DNA of 64,000 nt from positions 489,501-553,500 of the forward strand of contig RPFO01000406.1 in the NCBI GenBank assembly GCA_009746045.1, in the 5' to 3' direction. Positions 32,341 to 43,904 of this stretch are shown here, one piece after another. The first letter of the stretch is position 1, and each line of letters starts with the position of its first letter. A program made the position numbers and the translations under genes. This stretch comes from Mesostigma viride (Eukaryota; Streptophyta; Mesostigmatophyceae; Mesostigmatales; Mesostigmataceae). The notes beneath the pieces are model-generated. The model did not search any database. It saw nothing but the letters and a program-made list of their open reading frames with translations, and had not been told where the DNA came from.

Positions 32341-33440
32341 GGTTTTCTCTGAATATAGTTTAATTAACGCATGCGGGAAAGATAGGGCCGCTATGCCTTG
32401 GCCTGCATGTGGAAGGCTGTCTGCGACATGGGCATGGGCTGACTGATTCGATCTGTCCAAAGGGTTTCATGTTCGCCTGAATTTTCCTTGGATGACCCGG
32501 TTGTTTATAAGGGTCGGTGGCTAGTACTTAGAGGTCCTAGAAAATTAATTGTAGGTTTCATACGACTTGCTTGCAAAGATTAGTATTTGGTTGCACCAGC
32601 TGAGGTTAGCTGGGGACCTGTAGGGTCGGCTGGTGGCTTAACGAATCCTTGACTGCTTTGGTTTCTTTAGTGAGTCGTGATTACTTATTGTATAGAGGAT
32701 TCGGACCGGCCCAAGGGGTCGATGGGCGAGTTTTATGTTTGTCAGTCTAGGGAACCTTGTACAACTACCTGTACGGTTAACGCACTAGCCTGGGGGTGCG
32801 TGGCCACGTTGTTTGTAGTGGCGTTTTCAGCACTGTTCAGGCCGGCGTGTGATGCATGCCGGTGTTACTTAATTTAGGATGATGTCAGCTTGTGTGTCGG
32901 CGCCGGACCATGCCTTAAGCAAGCTAGGCAGGCAGTGATCCGCAATTGTTTCTTTCACAATGGCGGCAATGGCTGCCTGTGCAAAATTGCACATTCTAGC
33001 GCGGTTTGCATCTGTCTTGTAGCCGAGGCAGATGGTGGCACAACCGCTAAGTTGTTCGACCAAGCATAGTAGAGTTGGTCGTGCAACGGAAAGAAAATTT
33101 AAATATACCCCCATGTCGCTACCCCCGGCTGCGGGTCTTTTTATAAGGTCGAACGATGGGGCGCTACTTCGGCGGCTTGACCAGCTTCGGCGGAGCTGTT
33201 CACAAGTTCTAACACAGCTCTAGTGTCACATCGCAGGCTGGCCACCTTGCGATGGTGCGTGGGACGTAACCTGGACTCCAAGGGTCCCGAACCAGGTTCC
33301 TGTCAGCGACGGCCTGTTTTTTTCATAACTTATTTTTTGTGGCGGCAGGCCGGTCCGTTGTCCAGCTGCTCCTGCCGAGGAGGGGTAGTTGGGGACAATA
33401 GGAGCCGCGCGAGGGTTGCGCTCCGAAGCTAGAAATTATT
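32341..33440. repeat. Third repeat family block plus unique stretch
   Basis: 32341-32950 matches the ~620-bp block of the 756-bp tandem. 32956-33440 is not repeated elsewhere in the window and may be internal sequence of that repeat family; its open frames are short and unrecognised. Confidence 0.5.
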
Positions 33441-35432
33441 CCCTGTTGCGAGACGCGAGTTGGGGAGGGCGTCTTAGGGAGGCGAGGCTACGCCAGACCT
33501 TTGTCGTTCCTTTTCGTCTCAGCACCTGCTGCGCGGCTCAGTCTATTCTGGTGTCGTAAAACCTGTTTCCTTTTTTGACAGTTCCGGAATTGCGAAATGC
33601 TGGCTCTTTTGGGGGGCTTGCTTCTGGGGTGGTCACCGACTTGTGTCGCATTGAACCAGCGGGCCCCTGCGGGGGTTTATATAGCCTAGCGCGGGCTGAG
33701 TCGCCATTTAAGATGTTGCGACACGCTCTTTCGATCACGGTGGTCATGAGATTAATCGGCGCAAGGGGGTTGGCGCCAGGGGGGGGTAACTGGGTGGAGG
33801 CTCCTTGCTTCCGCATGCGGATTGAGAAACCTTAAGGCTACTGGTAACTGCTGCATTTGTGGCAGGGCTCCACTTATTGTATTGAATCAAATGCTGGTCT
33901 TCTTGGGAGCTTAGTGATCTTAATCGGTTTTCTCTGAATATAGTTTAATTAATGCATGCGGGAAAGATAGGGCCGCTATGCCTTGGCCTGCATGTGGAAG
34001 GCTGTCTGCGACACGGGCTGACTGATCCGATCTGTACAAAGGGTTTCGTGTTTGCCTGAATTTTCCTTGGATGACCCGGTTGTTTATAAGGGTCGGTGGC
34101 TATTACTTAGAGGTCCTAGAAAATTAATTGTAGGTTTCATACGACTTGCTTGCAAAGATTCGTATTTGGTTGCACCAGCTGAGGTTAGCTGGGGACCTGT
34201 AGGGTTGGCTGGTTGCTTAACGAATCTTTGACTGCTTTGGTTTCTTTAGTGAGTCGTGATTACTTATTGTATAGAGGACTCGGACCGGCCCAAGGAGTCG
34301 ATGGGCGAGTTTTATGTTTGTCAGTCTCGGGAACCTTGTACAGCTACCTGTACGGTTAACGCACTAGCCTGGGGGTGCGTGGCCACGTTGTTTGTGGTGG
34401 CGTTTTCAGCACTGTTCAGGTCGGCGTGTGACGCATGCCGGTGTTACTTAATTTAGAATGATGTCAGCTTGTGTGTCGGCGCCGGACCATGCCTTAAGCA
34501 AGCTAGGGAGGCAGTGATCCGCAATTGTTTCTTCTCCCTCCCTCCCACCCTGGAGGCTTCTTGCTTCTGCGTGCGGATTGAGAAACCTTAAGGCCACTGT
34601 TAACTGCTGCATTTGTGGCAGGGCTCCACTTATTGTATTGAATCAAATGCTGGTCTTCTTGGGAGCTTAGTGATCTTAATCGGTTTTCTCTGAATATAGT
34701 TTAATTAATGCATGCGGGAAAGATAGGGCCGCTATGCCTTGGCCTGCATGTGGAAGGCTGTCTGCGACACGGGCTGACTGATCCGATCTGTACAAAGGGT
34801 TTCGTGTTTGCCTGAATTTTCCTTGGATGACCCGGTTGTTTATAAGGGTCGGTGGCTATTACTTAGAGGTCCTAGAAAATTAATTGTAGGTTTCATACGA
34901 CTTGCTTGCAAAGATTCGTATTTGGTTGCACCAGCTGAGGTTAGCTGGGGACCTGTAGGGTTGGCTGGTTGCTTAACGAATCTTTGACTGCTTTGGTTTC
35001 TTTAGTGAGTCGTGATTACTTATTGTATAGAGGACTCGGACCGGCCCAAGGAGTCGATGGGCGAGTTTTATGTTTGTCAGTCTTGGGAACCTTGTACAGC
35101 TACCTGTACGGTTAACGCACTAGCCTGGGGGTGCGTGGCCACGTTGTTTGTGGTGGCGTTTTCAGCACTGTTCAGGTCGGCGTGTGACGCATGCCGGTGT
35201 TACTTAATTTAGAATGATGTCAGCTTGTGTGTCGGCGCCGGACCATGCCTTAAGCAAGCTAGGGAGGCAGTGATCCGCAATTGTTTCTTCTCCCTCCCTC
35301 CCACCCTGGAGGCTTCTTGCTTCTGCGTGCGGATTGAGAAACCTTAAGGCCACTGTTAACTGCTGCATTTGTGGCAGGGCTCCACTTATTGTATTCAATC
35401 AAATGCTGGTCTTCTTGGGAGCTTAGTGATCT
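33441..35432. repeat. 756-bp tandem repeat (third family)
   Basis: A first block (33441-33920, matching 28800-29278) is followed by two near-identical copies of a 756-bp unit, 33921-34676 and 34677-35432. Each unit ends TCTTGGGAGCTTAGTGATCTTAA. Each carries the same 66-codon frame (34256-34456, 35012-35212; also 32677-32877) with a central hydrophobic stretch WGCVATLFVVAFSALF. Whether that frame is translated is unknown; its conservation is expected from the recent duplication. Confidence 0.75.
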
Positions 35433-35785
35433 TAATAATGAATGGTAGTGTGCGGGGCATGGCTCATCAAATGTCGTTAGGACCTTGCTTGAATAATTGT
35501 CACACGAGAATGGGGCAGCTTGCCAGTTGTAGTCATGAAATAAGCAAGACCCTATTTATAATGAGATGTATAGTTATTTAAACGATGGTCTGTGCCAACA
35601 AGGAATAATAGTCCTATTTTGCAATTCGTATGTGCACAATACTTGCTAACATATGGCCTTTTATACCAAATGCCATTCAGTCTCCCTACTCACATTGATG
35701 TGAAGGAGGACCTGGTAAACACCCAAGGGGCTATCCCATGGTCTGCTGACCCATGTTTTGCACTTTTAGACCCCGGACCAAAAGT
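35433..35785. repeat. Dispersed-unit fragment
   Basis: It runs from AATGAATGGTAGTGTGCGGG to CCCCGGACCAAAAGTACTTT and matches the corresponding unit part at 22410-22760, 44730-44866/49840-50060 and others. It then joins a module tail block at about 35788. Confidence 0.65.
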
Positions 35786-35787
35786 AC

Positions 35788-36012
35788 TTTGCGTTGGATC
35801 TAGCACCTTTACCAAAAGTACTTTTTGTGGCGGGGGCCGGGTTGAACATCCTCTTTGCAGCCTCCCCCCCCTCCATGCATGCATGCTGATCCCAGGGTGG
35901 TGCTCCTGGTTGTGAACAGGACATGTGCTCAAGCCAGCAAAGGCTTACTCACGGAAGCTACAGAGCTGGATTGGGTGGACGTGGGCTTTACAGAGAGCGC
36001 AAATCTGTAAAA
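35788..36012 (+). pseudogene. Module tail block, 3' half
   Basis: It starts in CGTTGGATCTAGCACC and carries LFVAGAGLNILFAASPPSMH, then TGTAA at 36007-36011. The front half is absent. It marks the left edge of the second ankyrin array. Confidence 0.55.
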
Positions 36013-36084
36013 GAGGCGTTACTTTGGATGGCCTGCCATTTGATGGTCCCACCGTATGTTCGGTATCCCTTTTGTGCAAAACAG

Positions 36085-36176
36085 AGTGGTACCCTGCTCT
36101 CAACGTCGCTGCTTTAAGGATCGACTTGGACATGATAAAGTGGGGCTATGGAACAGGTTTGGAAGCCAAGGATAAG
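36085..36176 (+). pseudogene. 'YPALN' opener exon, one base short
   Basis: It reads WYPALNVAALRIDLDMIKWG in one frame, but the exon is 92 nt so it does not keep phase 0. The donor is GCAAGT. Apart from the missing base it is intact. Confidence 0.6.
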
Positions 36177-36299
36177 GCAAGTGGATGCTCTTGGCAGGAG
36201 CAGTCGTGTATAAGGGCATGTTTTTGTGATAACTGTCCAGTTTGGATGCCTGCGCCATGACTTGGGGATGTTGCTTGCCTCGCCTCTGTGCAAATACAG

Positions 36300-37864
36300 G
36301 ATGGGCAAACCGTGCTTCACTTCGCTGCCATTAGTGGTCACCTGGATCTGGTCTGGTACCTGGTGGAGGACAAGGGGATGGCCCTGGACGCCAAGAACAA
36401 TGTAAGTGCATCGACTTGATTGCAACGGCCATGTTATCAGGGGTTGATACCTGGGTCTTTTTTACTTAGGAGGCCTGTTAGATGACTTAATGATGCCTGC
36501 GCAATGACTTTGTGATGCCTGCACATTGACTTGTAAAGCCCAAGGCTGTTGCTTGCCTTCCCTTTGTGCAAATACAGGAAGGGTGGACTGCTCTCCACCT
36601 TGCTGCCCGGATGGGCCAGCTGGAGGTGGTCAAGTACCTGGTGGAGGACAAGGGCATGAGCGTAGATGCCAAGGACAAAGTGAGTGCATGTTCTTTTCAG
36701 AATCTTTTTTATGACTTGGGATTGTTTCCTTGATTCCTGGTGTATTTTGATGCCTGCACAATGACTTGGGGATGCCCGTTGTTGTGGCTTGCCTTACCTT
36801 TGTGCAAATGCAGGAAGGGTGCACTGCTCTCCACCTTGCTGCTGGCATGGGCCACTTGGACGTGATGAAGTACTGGGTGGAGGACAAGGGCATGAGCGTG
36901 GATGCCAAGGACAAAGTGAGTGCGCGGACTTGCCTGCAGGAGTCATATTATCAGGGAGCCTCTACGAGGTCTTGTTTATTTTGGATGCCTGCGCAATGAC
37001 TTGGGGATTCCCAATGCTGTGGCTTTCATTCCCTTTGTGCAAATACAGCGTGGGGGGACTGCTCTCCACCTTGCTGCTTGGCGCGGCCACCTGGAGCTGG
37101 TCAAGTACCTGGTGGAGGACAAGGGAATGGCCCTGGACGCCGAGACCAACGTGAGTGCAAGTGGATGCTCTTGACAGGAGCAGTTATGTTATACATCCCG
37201 TATGCTTTTGTGATCACTTCCAGCTCGGATGCCTGCGCAATGACTTGGGGATGCCCAATGCTGTGGCTTGCCTCCCCTTTGCGCAAATACAGGATGGGTG
37301 GACTGCTCTGCACATGGCTGCTGACATGGGCCACCTGGAGGTGGTCAAGTACCTGGTGGAGGACAATGGAATGGCCCTGGACTCCAAGGACAAAGTGAGT
37401 GCATGGGCTTGCTTGCAGTCATATTATTGCGGAGTTTCTACAAGGTCTTCTTTTTTTTGGATGCCTGCGCAATGACTTGGGGATGTCCTTGGCTATGGCT
37501 TTCCTTCCCTTTGTGCAAATACAGAATGGGGCGACTGCTCTCCACATCGCTGCTCGGAACGGCCACCTGGAGCTGGTCAAGTTCCTGGTGGAGGACAAGG
37601 GAATGGCCCTGGACGCCAAGATCGATGTAAGTGCATCAGCTTGATTGCAGCGACCATGTGATCAGGGCGTGTGAACAGGGTCTTGTACACTTTGGATGCC
37701 TGCGCAATGACTTGGGGATTCCCAACGCTGTGGCTTTCATTCCCTTTGTGCAAATACAGGTTGGGTGGACTGCTGTCCATCTGGCTGCTTGGACCGGCCG
37801 CCTGGAGCTGGTCAAGTACCTGGCGGAGGCCAAGGGGATGGCCCTGGACGATGCCAAGGACAAC
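36300..37864 (+). CDS. Second ankyrin array, seven open exons
   Basis: Open phase-0 exons lie at 36300-36401, 36578-36679, 36814-36915, 37049-37150, 37293-37394, 37525-37626 and 37760-37864 (35 codons). Examples are EGWTALHLAARMGQLEVVKY and NGATALHIAARNGHLELVKF. Spacing is about 232-278 bp. The introns are the same class as in the first array, so the two arrays share one origin although 14 kb of repeats and a YR element separate them. The final donor is GTATGT. The encoded stretch of about 239 residues is one of the two best coding candidates here. Confidence 0.75.
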
Positions 37865-37995
37865 GTATGTCCATGTGCACATTTAGTGTTTCCACCTAAT
37901 CTGGGCGTGTTCTCTTCCTGTATGGTTAGGCTGAATGCTTTGGCCATGACTTGTGATCCCATTGCTCCGGCTTGCCTTACCGTTGTGCAATATAG

Positions 37996-38098
37996 AATGG
38001 GCACAACATGTTCTATGCTGCTGCTGCATGGGGCCACCTGGAGGTGGTCATATAACTTGTTGGAAAACAAAGGGATGAGCCTGGAAGCGGTCAAGAAT
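37996..38098 (+). pseudogene. 'YGHN'-type exon with stop
   Basis: It reads NGHNMFYAAAAWGHLEVV, then ATATAA replaces the K-Y codons with a stop and one extra base. The acceptor is CAATATAG and the donor GTAAGT. It occupies the same pre-tail position as 9680, 12092, 15309 and 16910. Confidence 0.6.
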
Positions 38099-38234
38099 GT
38101 AAGTGCATGTCCTTGACAGAAACAGTTCATAATTGGGGCGTAGCTCCATTCTTCTTGTCCAGTTCGCGTGACTGTGCAATGACTCATGCATGCTGTTTCT
38201 TATGGCTTGCCTTCCTGCGAGCGGAAGCTCGTTC

Positions 38235-38726
38235 TGAATTTGCAATGCGAATGGGCTCAAATGGTGTGGCCCAAGCGGGCATGAAAGCCTTCCTTGAAGC
38301 GCCATGGCTGTGTAACACGCACACCAGGTTACTCGGTGGGTCTCTGGTAAACACTCCTACGGCAGAGCGCTCGGGCCATGAACTAAGTTCTGGCATTGCG
38401 CTAGGAGTCCCTGGTCCTGGAGGAGCTGTTGCGTCAGAATTATTTAGGGGTCAGCGCTGCTTGGGATTTGTTGCGCCACTAAGCGTTTCACCACGTTGGA
38501 TCTAGCAACTGTACCAAAGGTTCTGTGTGTGGCGGGTGCCGGATCGAGCATCCTCTTTGCAACCTCCCACCCTCCCATGCATGCATGCTGATCCCAGGTA
38601 GCCGCTCCTGGTTGTGAACAGGACATGCGCTCAAGCCAGCAATGGCTTCATCACGCAAGCAACAAAGCTGGATTGGGTGGACATGGCTTTGTCAGATGGC
38701 ACGTTTTACAGATAGCGCTAATCGGT
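38235..38726 (+). pseudogene. Module tail block, frameshifted
   Basis: It reads SNGVAQAGMKAFLEAPWLCN, then TRLLGGSLVNTPTAERSGHE. It then shifts frame at LGVPGPGGAVASEL and is open only to about 38505. The 3' half is present out of frame. Confidence 0.55.
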
Positions 38727-38802
38727 AAAAGAGGCGTTACTTTGGCTGGCCTGCCTTTTATTGGTCCCACTTCATGTTCAGTATCCCTTTTGTGCAAAGC
38801 AG

Positions 38803-38879
38803 AGTAGGTACCCTGCTCTCAACATCGCTTCTTTGAGGATATGATGAAGTAGGGCTAGGGAACATGTTTAGAAGCCAAG
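38803..38879 (+). pseudogene. 'YPALN' opener exon, deleted
   Basis: The splice context is kept (GTGCAAAGCAG, GCAAGT), but the exon is 77 nt with internal losses and a stop. Confidence 0.5.
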
Positions 38880-39005
38880 GCAAGTGGATGTTCTTGACAG
38901 GAGCAGTCGTGTTATAGGTTATGTTTTTGTAATAACTGTCCAGTTCGAATGTATGCGACTTGGGGATGCCCTTTGCTGTGGCTTGCTTTTACTTTGTGCA
39001 ATCAG

Positions 39006-39107
39006 ACTGGGAGCACTGCTCTCCACATCGCTGCTCGGAACGGCCACCTGGAGGTGGTCAAGTACCTGGTGGAGGACAAGGGCATGAGCGTGGACGCCAA
39101 GAACCAA
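39006..39107 (+). CDS. Last exon of second ankyrin array
   Basis: An open phase-0 exon (TGSTALHIAARNGHLEVVKY) follows GTGCAATCAG and precedes GTGAGT. About 45 bp into the following intron the sequence switches to dispersed-unit DNA, so the array ends here. Confidence 0.65.
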
Positions 39108-39154
39108 GTGAGTGCCTGTTCTTGACAGAAGGTTTTCTATGACTTTGGATTCTT

Positions 39155-40004
39155 ATTTCAAAGATGGTCCGTGCCAACAAGGTTTAATAGTCCTATATTG
39201 CAATTCGTATGTGCACATTACATGCTAACATATGGCCTTTTGTACTAAATGCCATTCGGTCTCCCTACGCACATTGATATGAAGGAGGACCTGGTGCATA
39301 CCCAAGGGCCTATCCCATGGTCTGCTGACCCATGTTTGGCACTTTTGGACCCCGGACCAAAAAGTAGTACTCAAACTGTAAACCACATATTCAATTTCCC
39401 TCAACCAAAATGCCAGGCGAATCATCACTTCAAGGGCTTTTAGAATATGCAATAACATCATGGGTTCATCAAGGCATTGGGATAATAGCTCCAGTCAGTG
39501 ATGGCCTTTTTTCCAATAAACTCTCCCCCCACCCTTATTGGCCAGGGAGGGTCAGGAATCTCAACACTGGCCTTTGGCAAGTCATATGATTTCGATAGTC
39601 TAAAGGTGCCTTCCTGGGCCACATCGTATAATCCTGCTTGATTGCCCATTAGGCTGTGCTCATTTACCTGTGTCACTCGCGCACCTGTAAACAGCCGTCT
39701 ATGCCAAGGACGCAACACATTGATGCATTATAACACACTACAATAGTCTACTGCCTGAAGTTGTGCCATACGGATGCCAAGAAAGCAGGCCAGCCAATAT
39801 ATGGAAATATAAGGCCAAACTACGTCTTCTTCCATTAGTTGTCAACAAACTATTTTTCAAACAAAGGCTTATCTTCTAAGATAAATCCGATTGACAATGT
39901 ATCATCATTTTATGTAACTTCATCATCACAAAAGTAATAGAACAGTGTAAAATATACTAATCCGTTTCTGGCCTTGCTTTGCTTTGCATGCATCACCACA
40001 AAAC
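39155..40004. repeat. Dispersed-unit fragment
   Basis: It begins at AAAGATGGTCCGTGCCAACA and runs through ACATTGATATGAAGGAGGAC to ATAGAACAGTGTAAAATATACTA, matching the right half of the unit. The family 2 relic is inserted at ATATACTA. Confidence 0.7.
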
Positions 40005-40912
40005 ATCAAATTTATTGAAATATGTGTGCTAGCTCTATACGGTGGAATAACACAGACATGTCTACCAGATGGCAACACGGCCATCTGTATGCTAGGGTGA
40101 GCACACTATGTGAATTTGCAGGGCCAGCCCACAGCAGCTGTGCCCCTGCTCTACCCCTTTTGCCAGGGTGGGTGGGTGGGAGGCAAACGAAACAACCTGC
40201 TTCCCTAGAATGGAAGACCACCTTTTATAGCAACCACCTGTCCAGCCAACCCCTACCCGGGTGGCTGGGGTCCAGGTGCCAGCACAAAAAATATTTCGTC
40301 TGAAAATTATTTTTTTCTTTTTGTTCTATACGGCGTTGCATTCTCAACTCAGCAGGTTAGTCACAGATAAAATGAGCATAGCTCACCAAATCCATTTCTG
40401 GCCCTGCTTGGCTTTGCATGCATCACCACAAAACATCAAATTTATTGAAATATGTGTGCTAGCTCGATACGGTGGAATAACACAGACATGTCTACCAGAT
40501 GGCAACACGGCCATCTGTATGCTAGGGTGAGCACACTGTGAATTTGCAGGGCCAGCCCACAGCAGCTGTGCCCCTGCTCACCCACGGCTCCTTACATGGC
40601 TAACAGCCGAAAATACATAGGACATGCAAAAAAGAAAACTTAAACTACCTAGCTATGGGGGTACTGTGTCCCAACCCAGGTTCACCCTCGGGTTAGTTAA
40701 ACCATTTTTTCCCCTGACCTCCCACACAAGGGTGAGGTCAGTTGATAGCTAAAAGACGAGAGATGAAAACTGGAAGACGTCAAAACTCGCCGCCGCCGAA
40801 GTGGCGCCGAAAGGCCGCTGGGTCAAAACCCAGGGCCTGAGCCCAGAGGGCGGGCGGGATGTCTCGCCCCAGGAGGCTGCGGTGGAGGCCAATGTAGCGC
40901 GTGACCGAAAGG
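40005..40912 (-). mobile_element. YR retroelement family 2, 3'-truncated relic (B1-A2-B2)
   Basis: Reading the minus strand: the end of a tyrosine recombinase (40912-40783), a 3' UTR with the AAAGTTTAAGTTTTC-like and AACCCGAGGGTGAACC segments, B1 (about 40579-40396), A2 (about 40392-40175) and B2 (about 40160-40005). A2 matches the left end of the plus-strand element (44869-45074), and B matches 49567-49762. This relic reveals the split-repeat structure of family 2. The recombinase fragment shares SALSVTRYIGLHRSLLGRDI with 49226 onward, including the catalytic tyrosine, but everything upstream is missing. Confidence 0.75.
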
Positions 40913-41220
40913 GCCGAAGCTACACGCAAAATTTCGGTGAGAATGGCACGCTGGCAGCCATATCTTGGTACGCGCGCGAGTGAAAATTTCCCGCCAAAGT
41001 CATGCGATACTTTCTCAATATACGTTGTAATTACCAGGCGATGGCGAATTTTATCCCCAAACCTATTCATCACCTTCGTCCGTAGGTGTCCCCGAACCCA
41101 CCGGACAACTATCCTCCGTCACAAGTGGCGCGGCGCTCTCGGCACGGTGCGAAATTCGACCGTTTGTCAAACTACCCGACAGGTCGGGTAGTTTACCGAT
41201 TATGGGTTAAAAAGAACTAT
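40913..41220. other. Unassigned stretch with perfect palindrome
   Basis: It is not matched elsewhere in the window. It contains AAACTACCCGAC and its exact reverse complement separated by two bases (41169-41194). No gene was recognised. Confidence 0.4.
41169..41194. repeat. Perfect 12-bp inverted repeat
   Basis: AAACTACCCGAC, AG, GTCGGGTAGTTT. It could be a protein-binding palindrome or a hairpin; there is no context to decide. Confidence 0.7.
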
Positions 41221-41283
41221 GTTCAGATATCCATGATTTTAGGCACCGCGGAACTCCAGAGGAACCAGACTTTTAATTTAAAC

Positions 41284-42254
41284 CAGTGTTTTTTAGTGGC
41301 GATATGCCGCCAAATGTGGCGGTGTGGCACTTTTTTTGGCAAAATGTGGCGGTGCCACCCACTTTGACAGGGCACCCAAGAAGCCACAATTTGGCCGTGC
41401 TGTTCTACTTTGTAGTTTCGTTTCGCCACAGGGTGGCCGTGCCTGAAGTTCACTCTAGTACAGGCTACGCCACAATTGGCGGTGTCAGCCGGTCTTCCGG
41501 CCGGCGTTCCGCCACAAGCCTCCCTAGTACTAGAACTACTATGAGTACTACTATGACTGACTGACTTACTGACTGCATAGTGCATGTACGTAGAGCCCGG
41601 CCAAGTGCCAAGTGGCAAGTGGCCCGCTGCCAGAGACCAGAGTGCACTGTGCAGACTGCAGCTTGTGTGCATTTTCTGGCTTCAGCTGGCTGGCGGCCTG
41701 GCGGCTGGCGCCTCAGTTATTAAGTCACTCGCCAGCCATACAGTACTGTACTGCATTGACTAATGTGTTTCGACTTTCGGCACTTCAGTAATCGTTTTGT
41801 TAAGCAGTGGCTGTAGTAGTAATCGTTGTTGTTAATTTACCAAGTACGCCCGGCGCCGATGCCTGAGACGGAGACGCTCGCCCGCCTTGTGTACAGGCAT
41901 TCACGCCTTAAGTTGGGTTCGAGGTTTTTGGTCAACCCAACATCAGGCGTGAACCCAACTTAAGGCGTGAATGATTCTACTAAATTCTACTAGTTTGAAC
42001 TTAAGATAATTAAACATACTGTTCTGAACTACTTTGAACTTGGAATGCCAGTACGGCGCCGCGCCGCGCTGACCCCGCTGCCGGTAGGGTCATTTGCTGC
42101 ACCAAAAAGCCAGCCCGCCACACGTGGCCGTGCCAAGCCCAATTTTAATTGGCTTAAAGCCACACATTGGCCGAGTAAACTGAAGTTTTCATAGTTCGAA
42201 ACGCCACAAGTGGCCTAGCGCCACCAGTAACGAAAACCTTAAAATAAAACACTG
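41284..42254. mobile_element. hAT-like non-autonomous DNA transposon
   Basis: This 971-bp element begins CAGTGTTTTTTAGTGGCG and ends AAAACACTG. It is flanked on both sides by ATTTAAAC (41276-41283 and 42255-42262), an 8-bp target-site duplication. CAGTG ends with 8-bp duplications are the hallmark of the hAT superfamily. The subterminal regions are rich in GTGGCG/CGCCAC motifs, as expected of transposase-binding clusters. There is no transposase frame, so it would move only with a helper. It has inserted into a family 1 relic, which can be read across the empty site. Confidence 0.85.
41899..41972. repeat. 22-bp perfect inverted repeat inside the hAT-like element
   Basis: The left arm ATTCACGCCTTAAGTTGG continues GTTC (41899-41920). 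The right arm is its exact complement (41951-41972), and the loop is 30 nt. It is possibly a nested small fold-back element. Confidence 0.75.
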
Positions 42255-43310
42255 ATTTAAACATACTACAGTAGTCAACTGCCTGAAGTTGTGCAATACG
42301 GATGCAAAGAAAGCAGGCCAGCCAATTATGGAAATACAAGGCCAAACTACGTCTTCTTCCAATAGTTGTCAACAAAATGTTTTTCAAACAAAGACTTCTC
42401 TTCTAAGATAAATCTGATTTGTAATGTATCATCATTTTATGTAACTTCGTCATAACAAATTCATAGAACAGTGTAAGATATACTAGTACAATAATTATAC
42501 AGTAGTATCAGCTGTGGAACTCCAGGGTAACCAGACTCTTGATTTAACTAGGAGTGTAGCACATTTGAAAGGCATGTCCACCGCCGATGCTCATGATAAC
42601 ACCTATTGCTTGTGAAAGGCTAGCCTGACCCCCTTAGAAAGACACATGGAGGGTGGGCGGGAAGATAAAAGGGCCTGACCTCAGCTATGTGAAATTTTTT
42701 GTCCTTTTGTGGCATGCAGTCTTGCCACGAGTGGCGTTTTTTTCGCCGCACATTTTTTACGCCTGAACAAATGATGCAAAAGGTCACATGGCATACCATT
42801 TGCCGGCGTCTTACGATAAAATGCCGGCGCTCTTCAGCCGCATAATGCGTGGGAGAAAAGTCTCAGATATAGCTAATCACTGCGTCATTATTAAGAAATC
42901 TAGACGGTGGGAAGATAGTATCACATCATAGCTCTCACAGACCTGGCTAGAAAACTGGCCAGATCTTCGCCACCACAGATCCGTGTCAGGCCACAGCGGC
43001 CTCAAAGGACTTGTCATATCAAACGCATAACCTAGATAAAGTGGCAACCCTTCCACCTTAGTTAAAAAGAGCTATGGTCAGATATCCATGATTCTAGGCA
43101 CCGCGGAACTCCAGAGGAACCAGACTCGGTGTTCAAACAATGAGTGGAGCACATACAAAAGGCAGGCCTCATCCTGGCCGCCGATTCTCATGGGAACAAT
43201 TAACGCTTGTCAAAAGGCTAGCCTTACCCGTACATCCTTCCCTGGCGGTCCATGCCAGGGTCAAAGAACCTATCCTCAGTCGAAAGAACAACCAGCTTAA
43301 TTAAGCGTGG
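42255..43310 (-). repeat. Family 1 3'-end relic
   Basis: Reading minus: B1 (about 43310-43095), A2 (about 43080-42640), B2 (about 42640-42510). Landmarks are ACCGCGGAACTCCAGAGGAA and CTGTGGAACTCCAGGGTAAC. Together with 41221-41283 it was one copy before the hAT-like insertion, or two overlapping relics. It has no coding sequence. Confidence 0.65.
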
Positions 43311-43802
43311 GCAATATAAGCTTTGGGGATGTCTTAACTTATTTCATGTAGCTTAGCAAGGAAAATGGGGCCCCACTTGTGGGAACTTCAACCGGTTACG
43401 TCGCAGCTTGAAGGTTGCTTCTGAGCTGGACTAATCATTGTTTTAACTAACGTGATGCATGCGCCAGCAGTGGACGCGATCACATATGAACACGAACAAG
43501 AAACCGCCGTCGCCGTTATTTTTACAGGTCTGGTGTCAACTTAACTTTTTCTCGTGCTTTTTTGGTTAAAAAGCATGCATGGCACATTGATTTCAAGCTG
43601 GTCTGGTGGCACAGCCTGGACGCTGCACTACCGCAGTGGTCGAAATCACTTTGCGACAAATACTTTGCGAATCGACCTCGTGAGCTCGGTTGCAGAGTTC
43701 ATAGTTTGGGGAGGTCTTTTAAGGTTTGTTTACTTTAGATGCCTGCGCAGTGACTTGGGGATGCCCAATACTGTGGCTTGCCTCCCCTTTGTGCAAATAC
43801 AG

Positions 43803-43904
43803 GATGGGTGGACCGCTCTACACATTGCTGCTCGGAACGGCCGTCTGGAGCTGGTCAAGTACCTGGTGGCGGACAAGGGGATGAGCGCGGATGCCAAGGA
43901 CAAC
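43803..43904 (+). CDS. Solo ankyrin exon
   Basis: An open phase-0 exon (DGWTALHIAARNGRLELVKY, then LVADKGMSADAKDN) follows TGCAAATACAG and precedes GTGAGT. It is the copy closest to the array consensus among the solo exons. Confidence 0.6.

Noticed and set aside
32677-32877. 66-codon frame as a definite small membrane protein
   Set aside because: Conservation among copies is explained by recent duplication and the oldest copy is broken; kept only as an observation.
41911-41935. GGTTCGAGG-type motif as a tRNA T-arm
   Set aside because: No matching acceptor, D-arm or anticodon stem; it lies within an inverted repeat.
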